Shown here piece after piece: positions 25,875 to 35,758 of a stretch of DNA of 64,000 nt. The notes beneath the pieces were generated by a model. The model saw only the letters and a program-made list of their open reading frames with translations. It searched no databases and had not been told where the DNA came from. The DNA lies in the NCBI GenBank assembly GCA_022652735.1, contig JALCRP010000009.1, positions 1-64,000 on the forward strand. The letters are read 5' to 3'. The DNA is from Faecalibacterium sp. (GTDB lineage Bacteria > Bacillota > Clostridia > Oscillospirales > Ruminococcaceae). Position 1 is the first letter of the stretch, and the number at the start of each line of letters is the position of its first letter. The translations under genes and the position numbers were made by a program.

Positions 25875-25921
25875 AGAGAGATCCTCCTATATTTCTTGCG
25901 CCTTGCGGCGCAATATTCCAC

Positions 25922-27253
25922 TTATTTCAGTTTCGCTTCCAGTTCGGCGGTAAGGTTCTCGTAGCCGGGTTTGCCCAGCAGCGCGAACATATTCTTTTTG
26001 TAGCTTTCGACGCCCGGCTGATTGAACGGGTTGACGCTGAGTAGATAGCCGCTGCAGGCACAGGCGCGCCAGTAAAAGTAGATCAGATACCCTACATTGT
26101 AGGCCGACAGGTCGTCCATTTCAATCATCAACTCCGGCACGCCGCCGTCGGTGTGTGCCAGAATCGTGCCTTCCATCGCTTTGCGATTGACAATGCTCAT
26201 GTTTTGGTTGGCCAGGAAATTCAGCCCGTCAAAGTTGCCTTCCAGCGGCTCGATGAACAGATCTTTCGCCGGCTTTTTCACGTCGACAATCGTCTCAAAC
26301 ATCAGGCGCGAACCTTCCTGAATGAACTGGCCCATAGAATGCAGGTCGGTGGAGAAAATGCAGCTTGCCGGGAAAATCCCCTTGTTATCTTTGCCTTCGG
26401 ATTCGCCAAACAGCTGCTTATACCACTCGTTCATCATGGTAAAATCAGGCTCGTAGCACTCCATGATCTCGACGCGCTTGCCCTTGCGGTAGAGGATATT
26501 GCGGGCCGCTGCATAGCGGTAGGCGTCGTTATCCGGGCCAAGCTTGGAAAAGCGCACCATGCTGTCGGCCGCGCCCTGCATTACTTCGTCGATCGAGATG
26601 CCGGCCGCCGCGATGGGCAGCAGGCCCACGGCCGTCAGCACGGAGTAACGCCCGCCGACATCGTCGGGCACCACAAATGTCTGCCAACCCTGTTTGTCGG
26701 CCAGCTCCTTCAAAGTGCCCTTGCTGCGGTCGGTCGTCGCGTAAATGCGCTGGTTGGCTTCCTGCGCGCCGACCTGCTCTTCAAGCAGCTTGCGCAGCAC
26801 ACGGAACGCCAGCGAGGTTTCCGTCGTCGTGCCAGATTTAGAAATAACGTTGATCGAAAAGCGTTTGCCGCGGCAGACGTCCAGAATATTGTTCAGGTAC
26901 GTCGGGCTGATGCTGTTGCCGCAGAAATAGATTTTCAGGCCGTTTTCCAAGTCGTTATGGTACATGCCCTTCACGGCTTCGACCACGGCGCGCGCGCCCA
27001 GATAGCTGCCGCCGATGCCGGCCACGACCAGCACATCGGAATCCGCACGGATTTTTGCGGCAGCTGCCTTGATGCGGGCGAATTCCTCTTTATCATAATC
27101 TCGGGGCAGATACATCCAGCCCAAGAAATCGCTGCCGGGGCCGTTTTTTGCCTCAAGCTGCGCATGGGCCGTTTCCACCTGCGGCCAGATCGCGGTAAAT
27201 TCGTCCTCTTTGATAAAACTTCCCAGATGTTTTGTGCTAAAATGAACGCTCAT
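25922..27253 (-). CDS. pgi: Glucose-6-phosphate isomerase
   Basis: 443 residues, typical of the Firmicute form. Motifs: VAGIGGSYLGARAV and SINVISKSGTTTETSLAFRVL (sugar-phosphate binding loop), plus GRYSVLTAVGLLP and a C-terminal GVESYKKNMFALLGKPG with the catalytic Lys. It interconverts glucose-6-phosphate and fructose-6-phosphate in glycolysis. GGAGGG precedes the ATG. A near-consensus promoter (27290-27318) drives it; the P-loop gene downstream may be cotranscribed. Confidence 0.97.
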   Translation of the reverse strand: MSVHFSTKHLGSFIKEDEFTAIWPQVETAHAQLEAKNGPGSDFLGWMYLPRDYDKEEFARIKAAAAKIRADSDVLVVAGIGGSYLGARAVVEAVKGMYHNDLENGLKIYFCGNSISPTYLNNILDVCRGKRFSINVISKSGTTTETSLAFRVLRKLLEEQVGAQEANQRIYATTDRSKGTLKELADKQGWQTFVVPDDVGGRYSVLTAVGLLPIAAAGISIDEVMQGAADSMVRFSKLGPDNDAYRYAAARNILYRKGKRVEIMECYEPDFTMMNEWYKQLFGESEGKDNKGIFPASCIFSTDLHSMGQFIQEGSRLMFETIVDVKKPAKDLFIEPLEGNFDGLNFLANQNMSIVNRKAMEGTILAHTDGGVPELMIEMDDLSAYNVGYLIYFYWRACACSGYLLSVNPFNQPGVESYKKNMFALLGKPGYENLTAELEAKLK

Positions 27254-27289
27254 GAAATTGCCCTCCAAACAGGTTTTCACCTTGTAACA

Positions 27290-27318
27290 AGTGTACCGTC
27301 AGGAGGGCGTAAAGTCAA
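27290..27318 (-). promoter_or_regulatory. Promoter of pgi
   Basis: Minus strand TTGACT (27313-27318), 17-base spacer, TACACT (27290-27295). Confidence 0.65.
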
Positions 27319-27434
27319 GGCAAAATGTCCGGCAAAATCGCACAATTTGTACAAATTTCTTTGTTGTGCGGCTCGCCCGAAATTTTCTCCGCCGCTGAGG
27401 GCCTCCCCTTAGAGTGGCCGAAGCATCGTACTTT

Positions 27435-28754
27435 TTACGGATTTACGAGATTTTCCAGCAGTAGGCGGAATGCGCTTGCAAAGCTTAGCCGTTCGACGCT
27501 TTGGGCCGCCGTCACCGGGTATTCGCCCAGCAGGTTTTCGCCGCTGTAAATGCGCACCGTGCCCACGGTATCGCCGCCGCCCACCGGCGCATCCATTTTC
27601 GGGGAGATGTCAAGGCTGGCCGACAAATCTTTGCTCTGGCCCTTTTTCAGCAGCATTTGGGAAGGCAGTGCGCTGTAATCGAGGCTGACGGAGCCTTGTG
27701 CGCCGCCGCGCACGGTGCACTCCAGTGGGGCATCCGTCAAGCTGGGCAGGGCGGCCGCCTCATAGTTTGCAAATCCGTAGTCCAAAAGCGTTGTGGCCGA
27801 GGTAAAACGGTCGGCGCTGGAAGACGACCCCAGCACCACCGCAATCAGCGAAAGGCCGTCGCGCGTCGCCGAGGCCGAAATGCACACGCCGGCGCCGCTG
27901 GTCGTGCCCGTTTTCAGGCCGTTGATGCCGTTATAGTGCTTCAGCAGTTTATTGGTATTGATAAGCTGTGTCTGGCCGCCGCGCAGCGTATCCATCCAGA
28001 TGCCCGTATAGTTGAGCACTTCAGGGCATTCGGTCAAAATCTGGCGGCTCATGATCGCCACATCGTGCGCGCTGGAAACATGGCCAGGTTCATCCAGCCC
28101 GCAGGCATTTTCAAAATGTGTGTTCGTCATGCCAAGCTCCGCCGCTTTGGCGTTCATCTGCGAAACGAATGTGCCCTCGCTGCCGCCGACATATTCCGCC
28201 ACAACAACGGCGGCATCGTTCGCGCTTGAAACGCAGATTGCCTTCAGCAGCTCATTGAGCGTAAACTGCTCGCCCGGCTCGAGCCAAATTTGGCTGCCGC
28301 CCATACTGTAGCCGTGCTCGGAGATTGGCACATAGTCCTCATAGCTGATTTTCCCGTTGTGGATTGCCTCAAAGGTCAAAAGCAGCGTCATCACCTTGGT
28401 GATCGAGGCAATGGGCAGCTGTTCATCCGGATTTTTTTCGTACAGCACCGTGCCGCTTTGCCGGTCGATCAAAATAGCCGCCTTACAGGGCAGCTCCAGC
28501 ATGGGGGCCGTTGTGCCGTCCGCCGTTGTACCGGCCTGCGGCTGTGCCGCGCTGTTTGCCGTACCGGCCGCGGTTTGCACCACAGCCTCCTGAGGTTGTG
28601 TCTGTGTGGTTTGCTCCGCCTGTGTCATGGTTGCCGTTGCCTGTTTGGTTTTTCCGGCATGCACACCGGCGCCGGCCGCGCTGCCGAAAGCAAGCGCAAA
28701 AAGCCAGAACGTCAGGGCCGCCGCGCAAGCCATCGCCGCTATGCGTTTGTCCAT
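27435..28754 (-). CDS. D-alanyl-D-alanine carboxypeptidase (DacF/PBP5 type, class S11)
   Basis: 439 residues. N-terminal hydrophobic signal (about residues 5-28) and a Thr/Gln/Ala-rich linker lead to the S11 catalytic domain with all three penicillin-binding motifs: SITK, SAN (in SSANDAAVV) and KTG (LKTGTTSGAG). A C-terminal PBP5-type beta domain follows. It trims the terminal D-Ala from muropeptide stems outside the membrane. No clear C-terminal amphipathic anchor is seen. The ATG follows GGAGGG; an in-frame ATG 24 bases earlier is less well placed. Divergent from mtaB. Confidence 0.93.
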   Translation of the reverse strand: MDKRIAAMACAAALTFWLFALAFGSAAGAGVHAGKTKQATATMTQAEQTTQTQPQEAVVQTAAGTANSAAQPQAGTTADGTTAPMLELPCKAAILIDRQSGTVLYEKNPDEQLPIASITKVMTLLLTFEAIHNGKISYEDYVPISEHGYSMGGSQIWLEPGEQFTLNELLKAICVSSANDAAVVVAEYVGGSEGTFVSQMNAKAAELGMTNTHFENACGLDEPGHVSSAHDVAIMSRQILTECPEVLNYTGIWMDTLRGGQTQLINTNKLLKHYNGINGLKTGTTSGAGVCISASATRDGLSLIAVVLGSSSSADRFTSATTLLDYGFANYEAAALPSLTDAPLECTVRGGAQGSVSLDYSALPSQMLLKKGQSKDLSASLDISPKMDAPVGGGDTVGTVRIYSGENLLGEYPVTAAQSVERLSFASAFRLLLENLVNP

Positions 28755-28875
28755 TCCCGTTCCCTCCGTCTTTCTCATTTTTTGTTAGCATTGTATGCGG
28801 CAGGCCACAGCTTTATTTTTCCCGCCGCTTCCGATATAATAAAGGACAGTTGAATTTAGAATGGAGCCCGAATAT

Positions 28876-30174
28876 ATGCGTGTTTGTTTTTATACCCTTG
28901 GCTGCAAGGTGAACCTGAATGAAACCGGTGCGCTTGAGCATCTGTTTCGGCAGGCCGGCTTTGTCGTAGTCCCGCCCGAGCAGGAAGCGGACGTCTATGT
29001 AGTCAACAGCTGTACCGTCACCAACTTTGGCGACCAAAAAAGCCGCAAGTGGCTGCGCCGCCAAAAGCGAGAGCATCCCGGTGCCGTCACGGTGCTGACA
29101 GGCTGCTACCCGCAGGCCTTCCCCGATGAGGCCGCCAACTGCCTTGAAGCCGACCTTGTCTGCGGCAACGGCGATCGCCACGCGATCCTCGAAAATGTGG
29201 ACAAGCTGCTGGCCGGGCACGAGCGCATCGTCTCGATCCGCCCGCACGAAAAGAACGAGCGCTTTGAGGAGCTGCCCGTCGAGCGCTTTGAAAGCCACAC
29301 CCGCGCTTTTATAAAAGTAGAGGACGGCTGCAACCGTCAGTGCGCCTACTGCGTAATCCCGCGGGCGCGCGGGGCCGTGCGCAGCCGCAGCGAGGCCAGT
29401 GTGCTGCAAGAGCTGCATACGCTGGCCGGCGCCGGCTATCGTGAGGCCGTGCTGAGTGGGATTTCTCTGCCCAGCTATGGGCAGGATACCGGCACGGATC
29501 TGTTTACGCTGCTGGAGGCCTGCGAAACGGTGGATGGCATCGAGCGCATCCGCCTTGGCAGCTTAGATCCGGATATGCTTTCCGACGAGGGCATCCGGCG
29601 GCTGGCAAAGCTCAAAAAGCTGTGCCCACAGTTTCATCTCAGCCTGCAAAGCGGCTGTACAGCCACACTGCGCCGTATGCGCCGCGTGTATACAGCCGAG
29701 CAGTACGCACAGGTTGTGGAAAAACTGCGCGCGGCTTTTGCGCCGGAAAGAATCAGTTTTACCACGGATTGCATCTGCGGTTTCCCGGGCGAGACGGAAG
29801 CAGACTTTGCGGAAAGCTGCGATTTTCTGGACAAGATTGGCTTTTTGAAAGTTCATGTTTTCCCCTATTCGCGCCGCTCCGGCACACCGGCTTACGAGTT
29901 TCCCGATCAGGTGTGTGAGCAGGAGAAGCAGGCGCGCAGCCGCCGCATGAATGCGCACGCCGAGGCGCTGCGCACTCGGGTTTTGGCGGGCCTTGCGGGC
30001 AGCGAGGAGGAAGTTTTGCTCGAAACGCCGCTTTCGCAGACGCTGTTTACCGGCTATACGCGGCTGTATGTGCCCATCGCCGTTTCGGCCCCGGGGCACA
30101 AAGCCGGCGAGATTGTGCGGGTACGCCTCGGCGCCTACGACGGCGAGCGTGTGCAGGCAGAGCTTGTGCCGTAA
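28876..30174 (+). CDS. mtaB: tRNA t6A37 methylthiotransferase MtaB
   Basis: 432 residues. MiaB/MtaB-type radical-SAM methylthiotransferase: three N-terminal cluster cysteines (LGCKVN, NSCTVT, LTGCYP), the radical-SAM motif CNRQCAYC and a short C-terminal TRAM-like end. The LGCKVN start and overall length fit MtaB (ms2t6A of tRNA) rather than MiaB or RimO. A TATAAT -10 lies at 28835-28840. I place the start at the second in-frame ATG, which has GGAG nine bases upstream; the ATG at 28861 itself contains that ribosome site. Confidence 0.9.
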   Translation: MRVCFYTLGCKVNLNETGALEHLFRQAGFVVVPPEQEADVYVVNSCTVTNFGDQKSRKWLRRQKREHPGAVTVLTGCYPQAFPDEAANCLEADLVCGNGDRHAILENVDKLLAGHERIVSIRPHEKNERFEELPVERFESHTRAFIKVEDGCNRQCAYCVIPRARGAVRSRSEASVLQELHTLAGAGYREAVLSGISLPSYGQDTGTDLFTLLEACETVDGIERIRLGSLDPDMLSDEGIRRLAKLKKLCPQFHLSLQSGCTATLRRMRRVYTAEQYAQVVEKLRAAFAPERISFTTDCICGFPGETEADFAESCDFLDKIGFLKVHVFPYSRRSGTPAYEFPDQVCEQEKQARSRRMNAHAEALRTRVLAGLAGSEEEVLLETPLSQTLFTGYTRLYVPIAVSAPGHKAGEIVRVRLGAYDGERVQAELVP

Positions 30175-30369
30175 ACAATTTTTCCGCGCAGATTCTATTT
30201 TTTCCAGACGCATTTGCGTTTTGTTGCCATTGCAACAGTATTTCGTTAAGAAATTATCATTTTTTAGGAAAATGCCTTTTCTTCCTCGCCGCCATCTGTT
30301 ATAATATTCACGAAGTTTGTCGGCTTGCGCCGCGCAGGCCGTTTACCCCGTGATAAAGGAGAGCACCGC

Positions 30370-31920
30370 ATGAGTTTCAGAGGGATTGATACTACCGTTA
30401 CGCAAATTCGGCGCAAGGTATTTACCGAAGTCGCACGCATGAGCTATGCCAAGGTAAGTGGTGAGGATGCCAACCGTATGATGCGCCAGATTCCGTATGA
30501 CATTGTTCCCGGCGAAGTGGGCAAGCTGCGCAAGGATATTTTCCTTGAGCGCGCCATCGTCGAGGAGCGTGTCCGTTTGGCGATGGGCCTGCCGCTGCGC
30601 CGTATCGACGAGCGCAACAGCGCCGTTTCTGGCCTTGAGGATGCCACCATCGCGGATAAGTATTACGATCCGCCGCTTGTCAACATCATCAAATTTGCCT
30701 GCAATAGCTGCCCGGAAAAGATGGTCAAAGTATCAAACCTGTGCCAGGGGTGCCTTGCGCATCCGTGCATGGAAGTTTGCCCGAAAAAAGCCATTACATG
30801 GGCTTCGGGCCGCAGCCATATCGATCAGAGCCTTTGCGTCAAGTGCGGGCGCTGTGCCGATGTGTGCCCGTATCACGCCATCGTAAAAACCGAGCGTCCC
30901 TGTGCCGCCGCCTGCGGCATGGGCGCCATCCATTCCGACGAGCTGGGCCGCGCGGACATTGATTACAACAAGTGCGTTTCCTGTGGGCAGTGCCTTGTCA
31001 ACTGCCCGTTCGGCGCGATCTCGGATAAGGGCCAGATCTATCAACTGATCCAGAGCTTTAACCGCGGCGACCGCATTTACGCTTTGGTTGCCCCTGCATT
31101 TGTAAACCAGTTCCCCGCGCTGGCGAAAACGGGCAAGTTCCGCGCCGCGCTGCAGGCCGTCGGCTTCTGCGATACCGTCGAAGTTGCCATTGGCGCCGAT
31201 CTGTGCACCGTCGACGAGGCCAAGGACTTTTTGAAGGAAGTGCCGGCTGAAAAGCCTTTCCTTGGCACCTCCTGCTGCCCGGCATGGAGCGTTATGGCGA
31301 AAAAGACGTTCCCTGATTTGGGCAAAAATATCTCCATGACGATGACGCCGATGGTGTTCACAGCGCGCATGATAAAAAAAGCAGACCCTGAAGCGCGTAT
31401 GTGCTTTATCGGCCCCTGCGCCGCGAAAAAACTTGAGGCTTCCCGCCGGCATGTGCGCAGCGACGTGGATTTTGTGCTTACCTTTGAAGAGCTGGCCGGT
31501 ATTATGGAAGCGCGGGATCTTGACTTTGACAGCCTCGAAGTAAACGAGGAAGATCTGCACTATGCTTCTGCCGCGGGCCGTGGCTTCGCCGTTTCGGGCG
31601 GCGTGGCGCAGGCTGTTGCCGATAAGGTCCACGAATGGTATCCCGAAAAGGAAGTTAAGATTCAGGCCGCGCAGGGCCTTGCCGAGTGCAAAAAGATGCT
31701 GATGCTGGCCAAGGCCGGCAAGTATAACGGTTATCTGCTGGAAGGCATGGCCTGCCCGGGCGGCTGTATCGGCGGCGCCGGCACCATCGCCGACCCGATG
31801 CGCACGGCGGGCGTTCTGGCCAAATATAAGGCCGATGCGCCCTTCCAAGATCCTGAAAAGAGCCCGTTTATCAACAACATTCATTTCCTCAAAGATCAGC
31901 TTACCGAAGAAGAAGATTGA
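30370..31920 (+). CDS. [FeFe]-hydrogenase-type protein, group-B-like
   Basis: 516 residues. After an N-terminal region with CNSCPEK and CQGCLAHPCMEVCP come ferredoxin-type clusters (CVKCGRCADVCP, CVSCGQCLVNCP). The H-cluster domain then shows L1 TSCCPAW (300-306), L2 GPCAAKK (348-354) and L3 MACPGGC (460-466). The GPC form of L2 and the GGAG end of L3 point to the poorly studied group B monomeric enzymes rather than the classical CpI-type. All four cluster cysteines are present, so proton reduction or hydrogen sensing/oxidation is possible. It is a single gene with an extended -10 promoter (TGTTATAAT, 30297-30305) and its own terminator. No hydEFG maturases are in the window. Confidence 0.88.
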   Translation: MSFRGIDTTVTQIRRKVFTEVARMSYAKVSGEDANRMMRQIPYDIVPGEVGKLRKDIFLERAIVEERVRLAMGLPLRRIDERNSAVSGLEDATIADKYYDPPLVNIIKFACNSCPEKMVKVSNLCQGCLAHPCMEVCPKKAITWASGRSHIDQSLCVKCGRCADVCPYHAIVKTERPCAAACGMGAIHSDELGRADIDYNKCVSCGQCLVNCPFGAISDKGQIYQLIQSFNRGDRIYALVAPAFVNQFPALAKTGKFRAALQAVGFCDTVEVAIGADLCTVDEAKDFLKEVPAEKPFLGTSCCPAWSVMAKKTFPDLGKNISMTMTPMVFTARMIKKADPEARMCFIGPCAAKKLEASRRHVRSDVDFVLTFEELAGIMEARDLDFDSLEVNEEDLHYASAAGRGFAVSGGVAQAVADKVHEWYPEKEVKIQAAQGLAECKKMLMLAKAGKYNGYLLEGMACPGGCIGGAGTIADPMRTAGVLAKYKADAPFQDPEKSPFINNIHFLKDQLTEEED

Positions 31921-31929
31921 TTTTTTCGG

Positions 31930-31966
31930 CAGGGCCGGCACACTGTGGTGCCGGCCCTGTTTTTTT
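31930..31966 (+). terminator. Terminator of the group-B hydrogenase gene
   Basis: CAGGGCCGGCAC / GTGCCGGCCCTG, 12 pairs, 6-base loop, followed by TTTTTTT. Confidence 0.92.
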
Positions 31967-32001
31967 GCACGGCGCTTAGGGCGCTAATATGCCAAAATGC
32001 A

Positions 32002-32030
32002 TTGAATTTCGCGCCTTTCCGCAGTAAGAT
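32002..32030 (+). promoter_or_regulatory. Promoter of the Hpt-hybrid kinase operon
   Basis: TTGAAT (32002-32007), 17-base spacer, TAAGAT (32025-32030). A weak GCAAA/TTTGC hairpin with six T directly follows (32031-32053) and might attenuate early transcription. Confidence 0.5.
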
Positions 32031-32087
32031 GCAAAGAGGTGGTTTGCTTTTTTAGCATACTGCAAATAGAAAGCGGAGGTTTTGTAC

Positions 32088-32435
32088 ATGAATCGGGATG
32101 TATGGATTTCTGCCGGCGTAAATTACGAAGAAGGCATCCGGCGTTTTTTGGGCAATAGTGCCCTGTACGAAAAGTTTGTACTTCGCTTTCCCGGAGACCC
32201 GACCTATGCCGCGTTGGATGCCGCAATGGCCCAAAAAGATACGGCAGAGGCTTTTCGGCAGGCACATACGCTAAAAGGAGCCGCCGGAAACTTGAGCTTT
32301 GTGCAGCTTTATCAGGATGTGCAGCCGCTTGTCGAAGCGCTGCGCGCACAGGATCAAGCAGCCGCCGATACGCTGTATCCGGCCGTGCAAGCGGATTATA
32401 TTCGTCTGGTTGATGTCCTGCGCGCGGAAGGCTGA
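32088..32435 (+). CDS. Stand-alone histidine phosphotransfer (Hpt) protein
   Basis: 115 residues, all helical, with the phospho-accepting motif AHTLKGAAGNLS (His about residue 61). Hpt proteins shuttle phosphoryl groups between receiver domains in multistep relays. It begins 38 bases before a hybrid kinase with two receivers and no Hpt of its own, so the two probably form one relay. Ribosome site GGAGGT, eight bases from the ATG. A TTG six bases earlier is in frame but poorly placed. Confidence 0.9.
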   Translation: MNRDVWISAGVNYEEGIRRFLGNSALYEKFVLRFPGDPTYAALDAAMAQKDTAEAFRQAHTLKGAAGNLSFVQLYQDVQPLVEALRAQDQAAADTLYPAVQADYIRLVDVLRAEG

Positions 32436-32473
32436 ACAATTTGGCAGCACATTTTATCGAGGAGGACATGCTT

Positions 32474-35400
32474 ATGAAACGGCCTATGCTCTGGCGCCGT
32501 ATACTATGCCTTGCGCTTTGTTTCGGCCTGCTGGCATCCTGTTTTGCCTTTTCCGCTGCGGCGCAAAACGCCGATGCGAAGGGCACACGCACCGTCCGCA
32601 TCGGCTATATCGATTACGACGGCTTTATTAGCCAGCAAAGTGACGGCAGCTATGCCGGCTATGGCGTACAGTATCTGAAGCAGATTTCCAAGTATACCGG
32701 CTGGCAATACGAATTCGTCTACGATACATGGGAAAATCAGTTGGAAAACCTGAAAGACGGCAAGATTGATTTTCTTTGCCATGCACAAAAGACGCCCGCG
32801 CGCGAGCAGACCTATCTTTTCAGCCGTGCTTCCAGCGGTGCAGAATCCGGTGTCCTGTATATGAGCGGCACCGATACCCGCTGTTACTATAACGATTACA
32901 GCGCCTTTGACGGCCTTCGTATCGGTTTTCTGGACGGCAGCTATCAAAACTCCGCTTTTGCCGATTACGCAAAGCAGAACGGTTTTCGCTATACGCCCTC
33001 CTACTATGCCACCGATCACGATGTTTTTGCCGCGCTGGATAACGGCGATGTGGACGCTGTGGCAATGGGCTCGCTGGCCGCGAAAAGCGGCTACCGCATT
33101 GTTGCGCGCTTCAGCTCTGATCCGTTCTATTTTATTACCGGGCCGAAAAATCAGGATCTGATGGATGCGCTGGACGATGCAATGGGGGAAATCCTTGCCA
33201 TCAACCCTTATTACAGCACACAGCTGTATGAGCAATATTACGGCCAAACCGATGCTTCCACCCTGCTCAGCCTGACAAAAGAAGAAGCTGCCTTTGTACA
33301 ATCCTGCGGCACAGTAACGGTCGGCTTTATCCCAAACCGCGCCCCGTTTTCCTATTTGGATGAGAACGGTACTCCTGCCGGGATCGTGCCGGACATTTTG
33401 TCCCTTATTTCCCGCAAAAGCGGCCTTATCTTTCAATACGAAATGACGGAGGCAGGCCAGACATCCCCCGATTATCTTGCGCAGCATCCCGGTAATCTGA
33501 TGGCCGGCGTTATGGAGAACAATCCGGCTTTTGCCTCGCCGGAATATACATTGTCGGAAAGCTTTCTTTCCAGCAATGTGGTTCTCGTTTGCCGTTCCGG
33601 AGAGGATTATGATCTTTCCGGCGCTGTCTCCTACAAACTAGCAGTCCCCAAAAGCTATACTGCGCTCGCCTCTTATATTCAAAACAACTATCCTCAATTT
33701 ACGCTTTCGACGTATGTTTCTACCACAGATTGCCTGAAGGCCGTGCAAAGCGGCGAAGCCGACCTTGCCGCCCAAAATGTAGACATCATCACCCCTTTGC
33801 TGCAAAACCCGCACTATGCGAGCCTGAACGCATTGCCCATGATCTTTATGTCGGAAAACCTAAGTGTGCTTGGGCTAACAAACGAGCAGAACATTATGTT
33901 AGTCGGCATTATCGACAAGAGCATCTCCACGCTGACAACGGAAGAAATCAACCAGATCGTGCTCAAGCACACGATCTCCAATGCTTATCAGCAATCCGTC
34001 GGTGATACGCTGTATCAGTATCGTGCTCCGCTCAGCATCATTTGTGTGCTGCTGCTGTTATGCATTTCCTTGCTGGCACGTGCGCTGATAATGCGCCAGC
34101 GTAACTTCCGAACGATCTCGGTGAAAAATGCCCAGCTCGCCGATGCCGTGGAGCAGGCCGAAAAAGCCAACACGGCCAAGAGCGAGTTTTTGTCACGCAT
34201 GAGCCATGAAATCCGCACCCCGATGAACGCGATCGTCGGCTTGACGGAGATTGCCAAAGCGCACAAAAACGAGCCGGACAAGGTGACGGATTATCTGGAC
34301 AAAATCGACGCAGCTTCCAAAGTGCTTTTGAACATTATTAACGACGTGCTGGATATGTCCGCCATCGAAAGCGGCAAAATGAAAATTGCCAGCGCCGAAT
34401 TCGACATCAAGCAAATTTTGAATAATATCTCTTCGATTTACTATTCGCAGTGCAAGGCCAAAGGCATTCAGTTCACGATGGTTACGGACATCACGGACGA
34501 AATGCTGATCGGAGACCAACTTCGCGTCAGCCAGATTTTGCTGAATTTGGTCTCGAATTCGTTCAAATTTACCACTTCCGGCGGCACCATCAGTATCACC
34601 GTAACAGAAAAGAGCCGCCGCGAAAATACAGTGTTTTTACAGTTCGTCATCGCCGATACCGGATGCGGTATGAGCCAAGAGATGCTGGGCCGGCTGTTTA
34701 GGCCCTTTGAGCAGGCGTCGGCGACCACCGCACAAAAGCACGGCGGCAGCGGCCTTGGCACCAGCATTGCTAAAAATTTGACCGAACTGATGCAGGGCGC
34801 CATTTCGGTGGAAAGCGAGCCGGGCAAAGGTACGGCCTTTACGGTAGAGCTTCCCTTCCAAGTGGCAAATACGCCCGTCACGCATATGGATGGCAGCCGG
34901 ATGCGCGATGTGCGGGCGCTGGTTGTGGATGATGACTCCAACGCGCGGGATTACACTTCTATCATTCTGGATCGTATCGGCGTAACCTATGAGGTGGCCG
35001 ATTCCGGCCAAAAGGCGCTGGATATGCTGACCGCCGCGCACGAAAATGGTACCGGATATGACATCTGCTTTATCGATTGGCGCATGTCCGGCATCGACGG
35101 TATCATCGTTACCAAAAAGATTCGCGAACTGTTTGACAATGACACTCTGGTAATTGTTGTCTCCGCCTATGATCTTTCCGAAGTCGAGGACGATGCCAAG
35201 GCCGCGGGCGCAGATATGTTCCTGCCAAAGCCCCTGTTCCAATCGACGGTGTTCAATCTGTTCATGCAGCTTTCGGGCGGCAAATACACCAAAAACACTT
35301 CGGACGCCAACGATTACGATTTTACCGGCCACCATGCCTTGTTGGCCGAGGATAACGCGCTGAACGCCGAGATTGCCGTCGAACTGCTGGAAATGGTGCA

Positions 35401-35713
35401 CATGCAGGTCGACCACGCCGAAGACGGCAAAAAGGCCGTCGAGATGTTTACCGCGGCGCCGGCCGGCACCTATGATGTCGTGCTGATGGATTTGCAGATG
35501 CCGGTTTTGGATGGCCTTGAGGCCACGCGCCAGATCCGCGCCAGCGCCCATCCGCAGGCCAAGACGATCCCGATTTATGCCATGACAGCCAACGCCTTTA
35601 ACGAAGATGTCGCCGCGGCCCTATCTGCCGGCATGAACGGCCACATTGCCAAGCCTATCGACACAAAAATGCTTTATGATACCCTGCGCACGGCCCTGAC
35701 AAAGAAAGCATAA
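32474..35713 (+). CDS. Hybrid sensor histidine kinase with tandem SBP-type sensor domains and two receivers
   Basis: 1079 residues. Order: signal peptide (1-30); two tandem periplasmic-binding-protein-like (SBP_bac_3 type) sensor domains, about 38-265 and 280-510; one membrane helix (about 520-540); HisKA with phospho-His in MSHEIRTPMNA (near 578); HATPase with N-box LLNLVSNSFKF (near 690) and G-boxes GLGTSIAKN; receiver 1 (Asp in CFIDWRMSG, about 868); receiver 2 (Asp in VLMDLQMPVLDG, about 1005). The architecture resembles BvgS/EvgS, which sense small molecules outside the cell, but with an extra receiver instead of a built-in Hpt. The Hpt is encoded just upstream. GAGGAGG is eight bases before the chosen ATG. 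Confidence 0.93.
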   Translation: MKRPMLWRRILCLALCFGLLASCFAFSAAAQNADAKGTRTVRIGYIDYDGFISQQSDGSYAGYGVQYLKQISKYTGWQYEFVYDTWENQLENLKDGKIDFLCHAQKTPAREQTYLFSRASSGAESGVLYMSGTDTRCYYNDYSAFDGLRIGFLDGSYQNSAFADYAKQNGFRYTPSYYATDHDVFAALDNGDVDAVAMGSLAAKSGYRIVARFSSDPFYFITGPKNQDLMDALDDAMGEILAINPYYSTQLYEQYYGQTDASTLLSLTKEEAAFVQSCGTVTVGFIPNRAPFSYLDENGTPAGIVPDILSLISRKSGLIFQYEMTEAGQTSPDYLAQHPGNLMAGVMENNPAFASPEYTLSESFLSSNVVLVCRSGEDYDLSGAVSYKLAVPKSYTALASYIQNNYPQFTLSTYVSTTDCLKAVQSGEADLAAQNVDIITPLLQNPHYASLNALPMIFMSENLSVLGLTNEQNIMLVGIIDKSISTLTTEEINQIVLKHTISNAYQQSVGDTLYQYRAPLSIICVLLLLCISLLARALIMRQRNFRTISVKNAQLADAVEQAEKANTAKSEFLSRMSHEIRTPMNAIVGLTEIAKAHKNEPDKVTDYLDKIDAASKVLLNIINDVLDMSAIESGKMKIASAEFDIKQILNNISSIYYSQCKAKGIQFTMVTDITDEMLIGDQLRVSQILLNLVSNSFKFTTSGGTISITVTEKSRRENTVFLQFVIADTGCGMSQEMLGRLFRPFEQASATTAQKHGGSGLGTSIAKNLTELMQGAISVESEPGKGTAFTVELPFQVANTPVTHMDGSRMRDVRALVVDDDSNARDYTSIILDRIGVTYEVADSGQKALDMLTAAHENGTGYDICFIDWRMSGIDGIIVTKKIRELFDNDTLVIVVSAYDLSEVEDDAKAAGADMFLPKPLFQSTVFNLFMQLSGGKYTKNTSDANDYDFTGHHALLAEDNALNAEIAVELLEMVHMQVDHAEDGKKAVEMFTAAPAGTYDVVLMDLQMPVLDGLEATRQIRASAHPQAKTIPIYAMTANAFNEDVAAALSAGMNGHIAKPIDTKMLYDTLRTALTKKA

Positions 35714-35726
35714 GTTTTAGAAAAAC

Positions 35727-35758
35727 AAGAAAAGCGCGCCTTGCGGCGCGCTTTTCTT
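35727..35758. terminator. Bidirectional terminator between the two hybrid kinases
   Basis: AAGAAAAGCGCGCC / GGCGCGCTTTTCTT, 14 pairs, 4-base loop. It overlaps the last bases of the minus-strand kinase gene. Confidence 0.85.
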
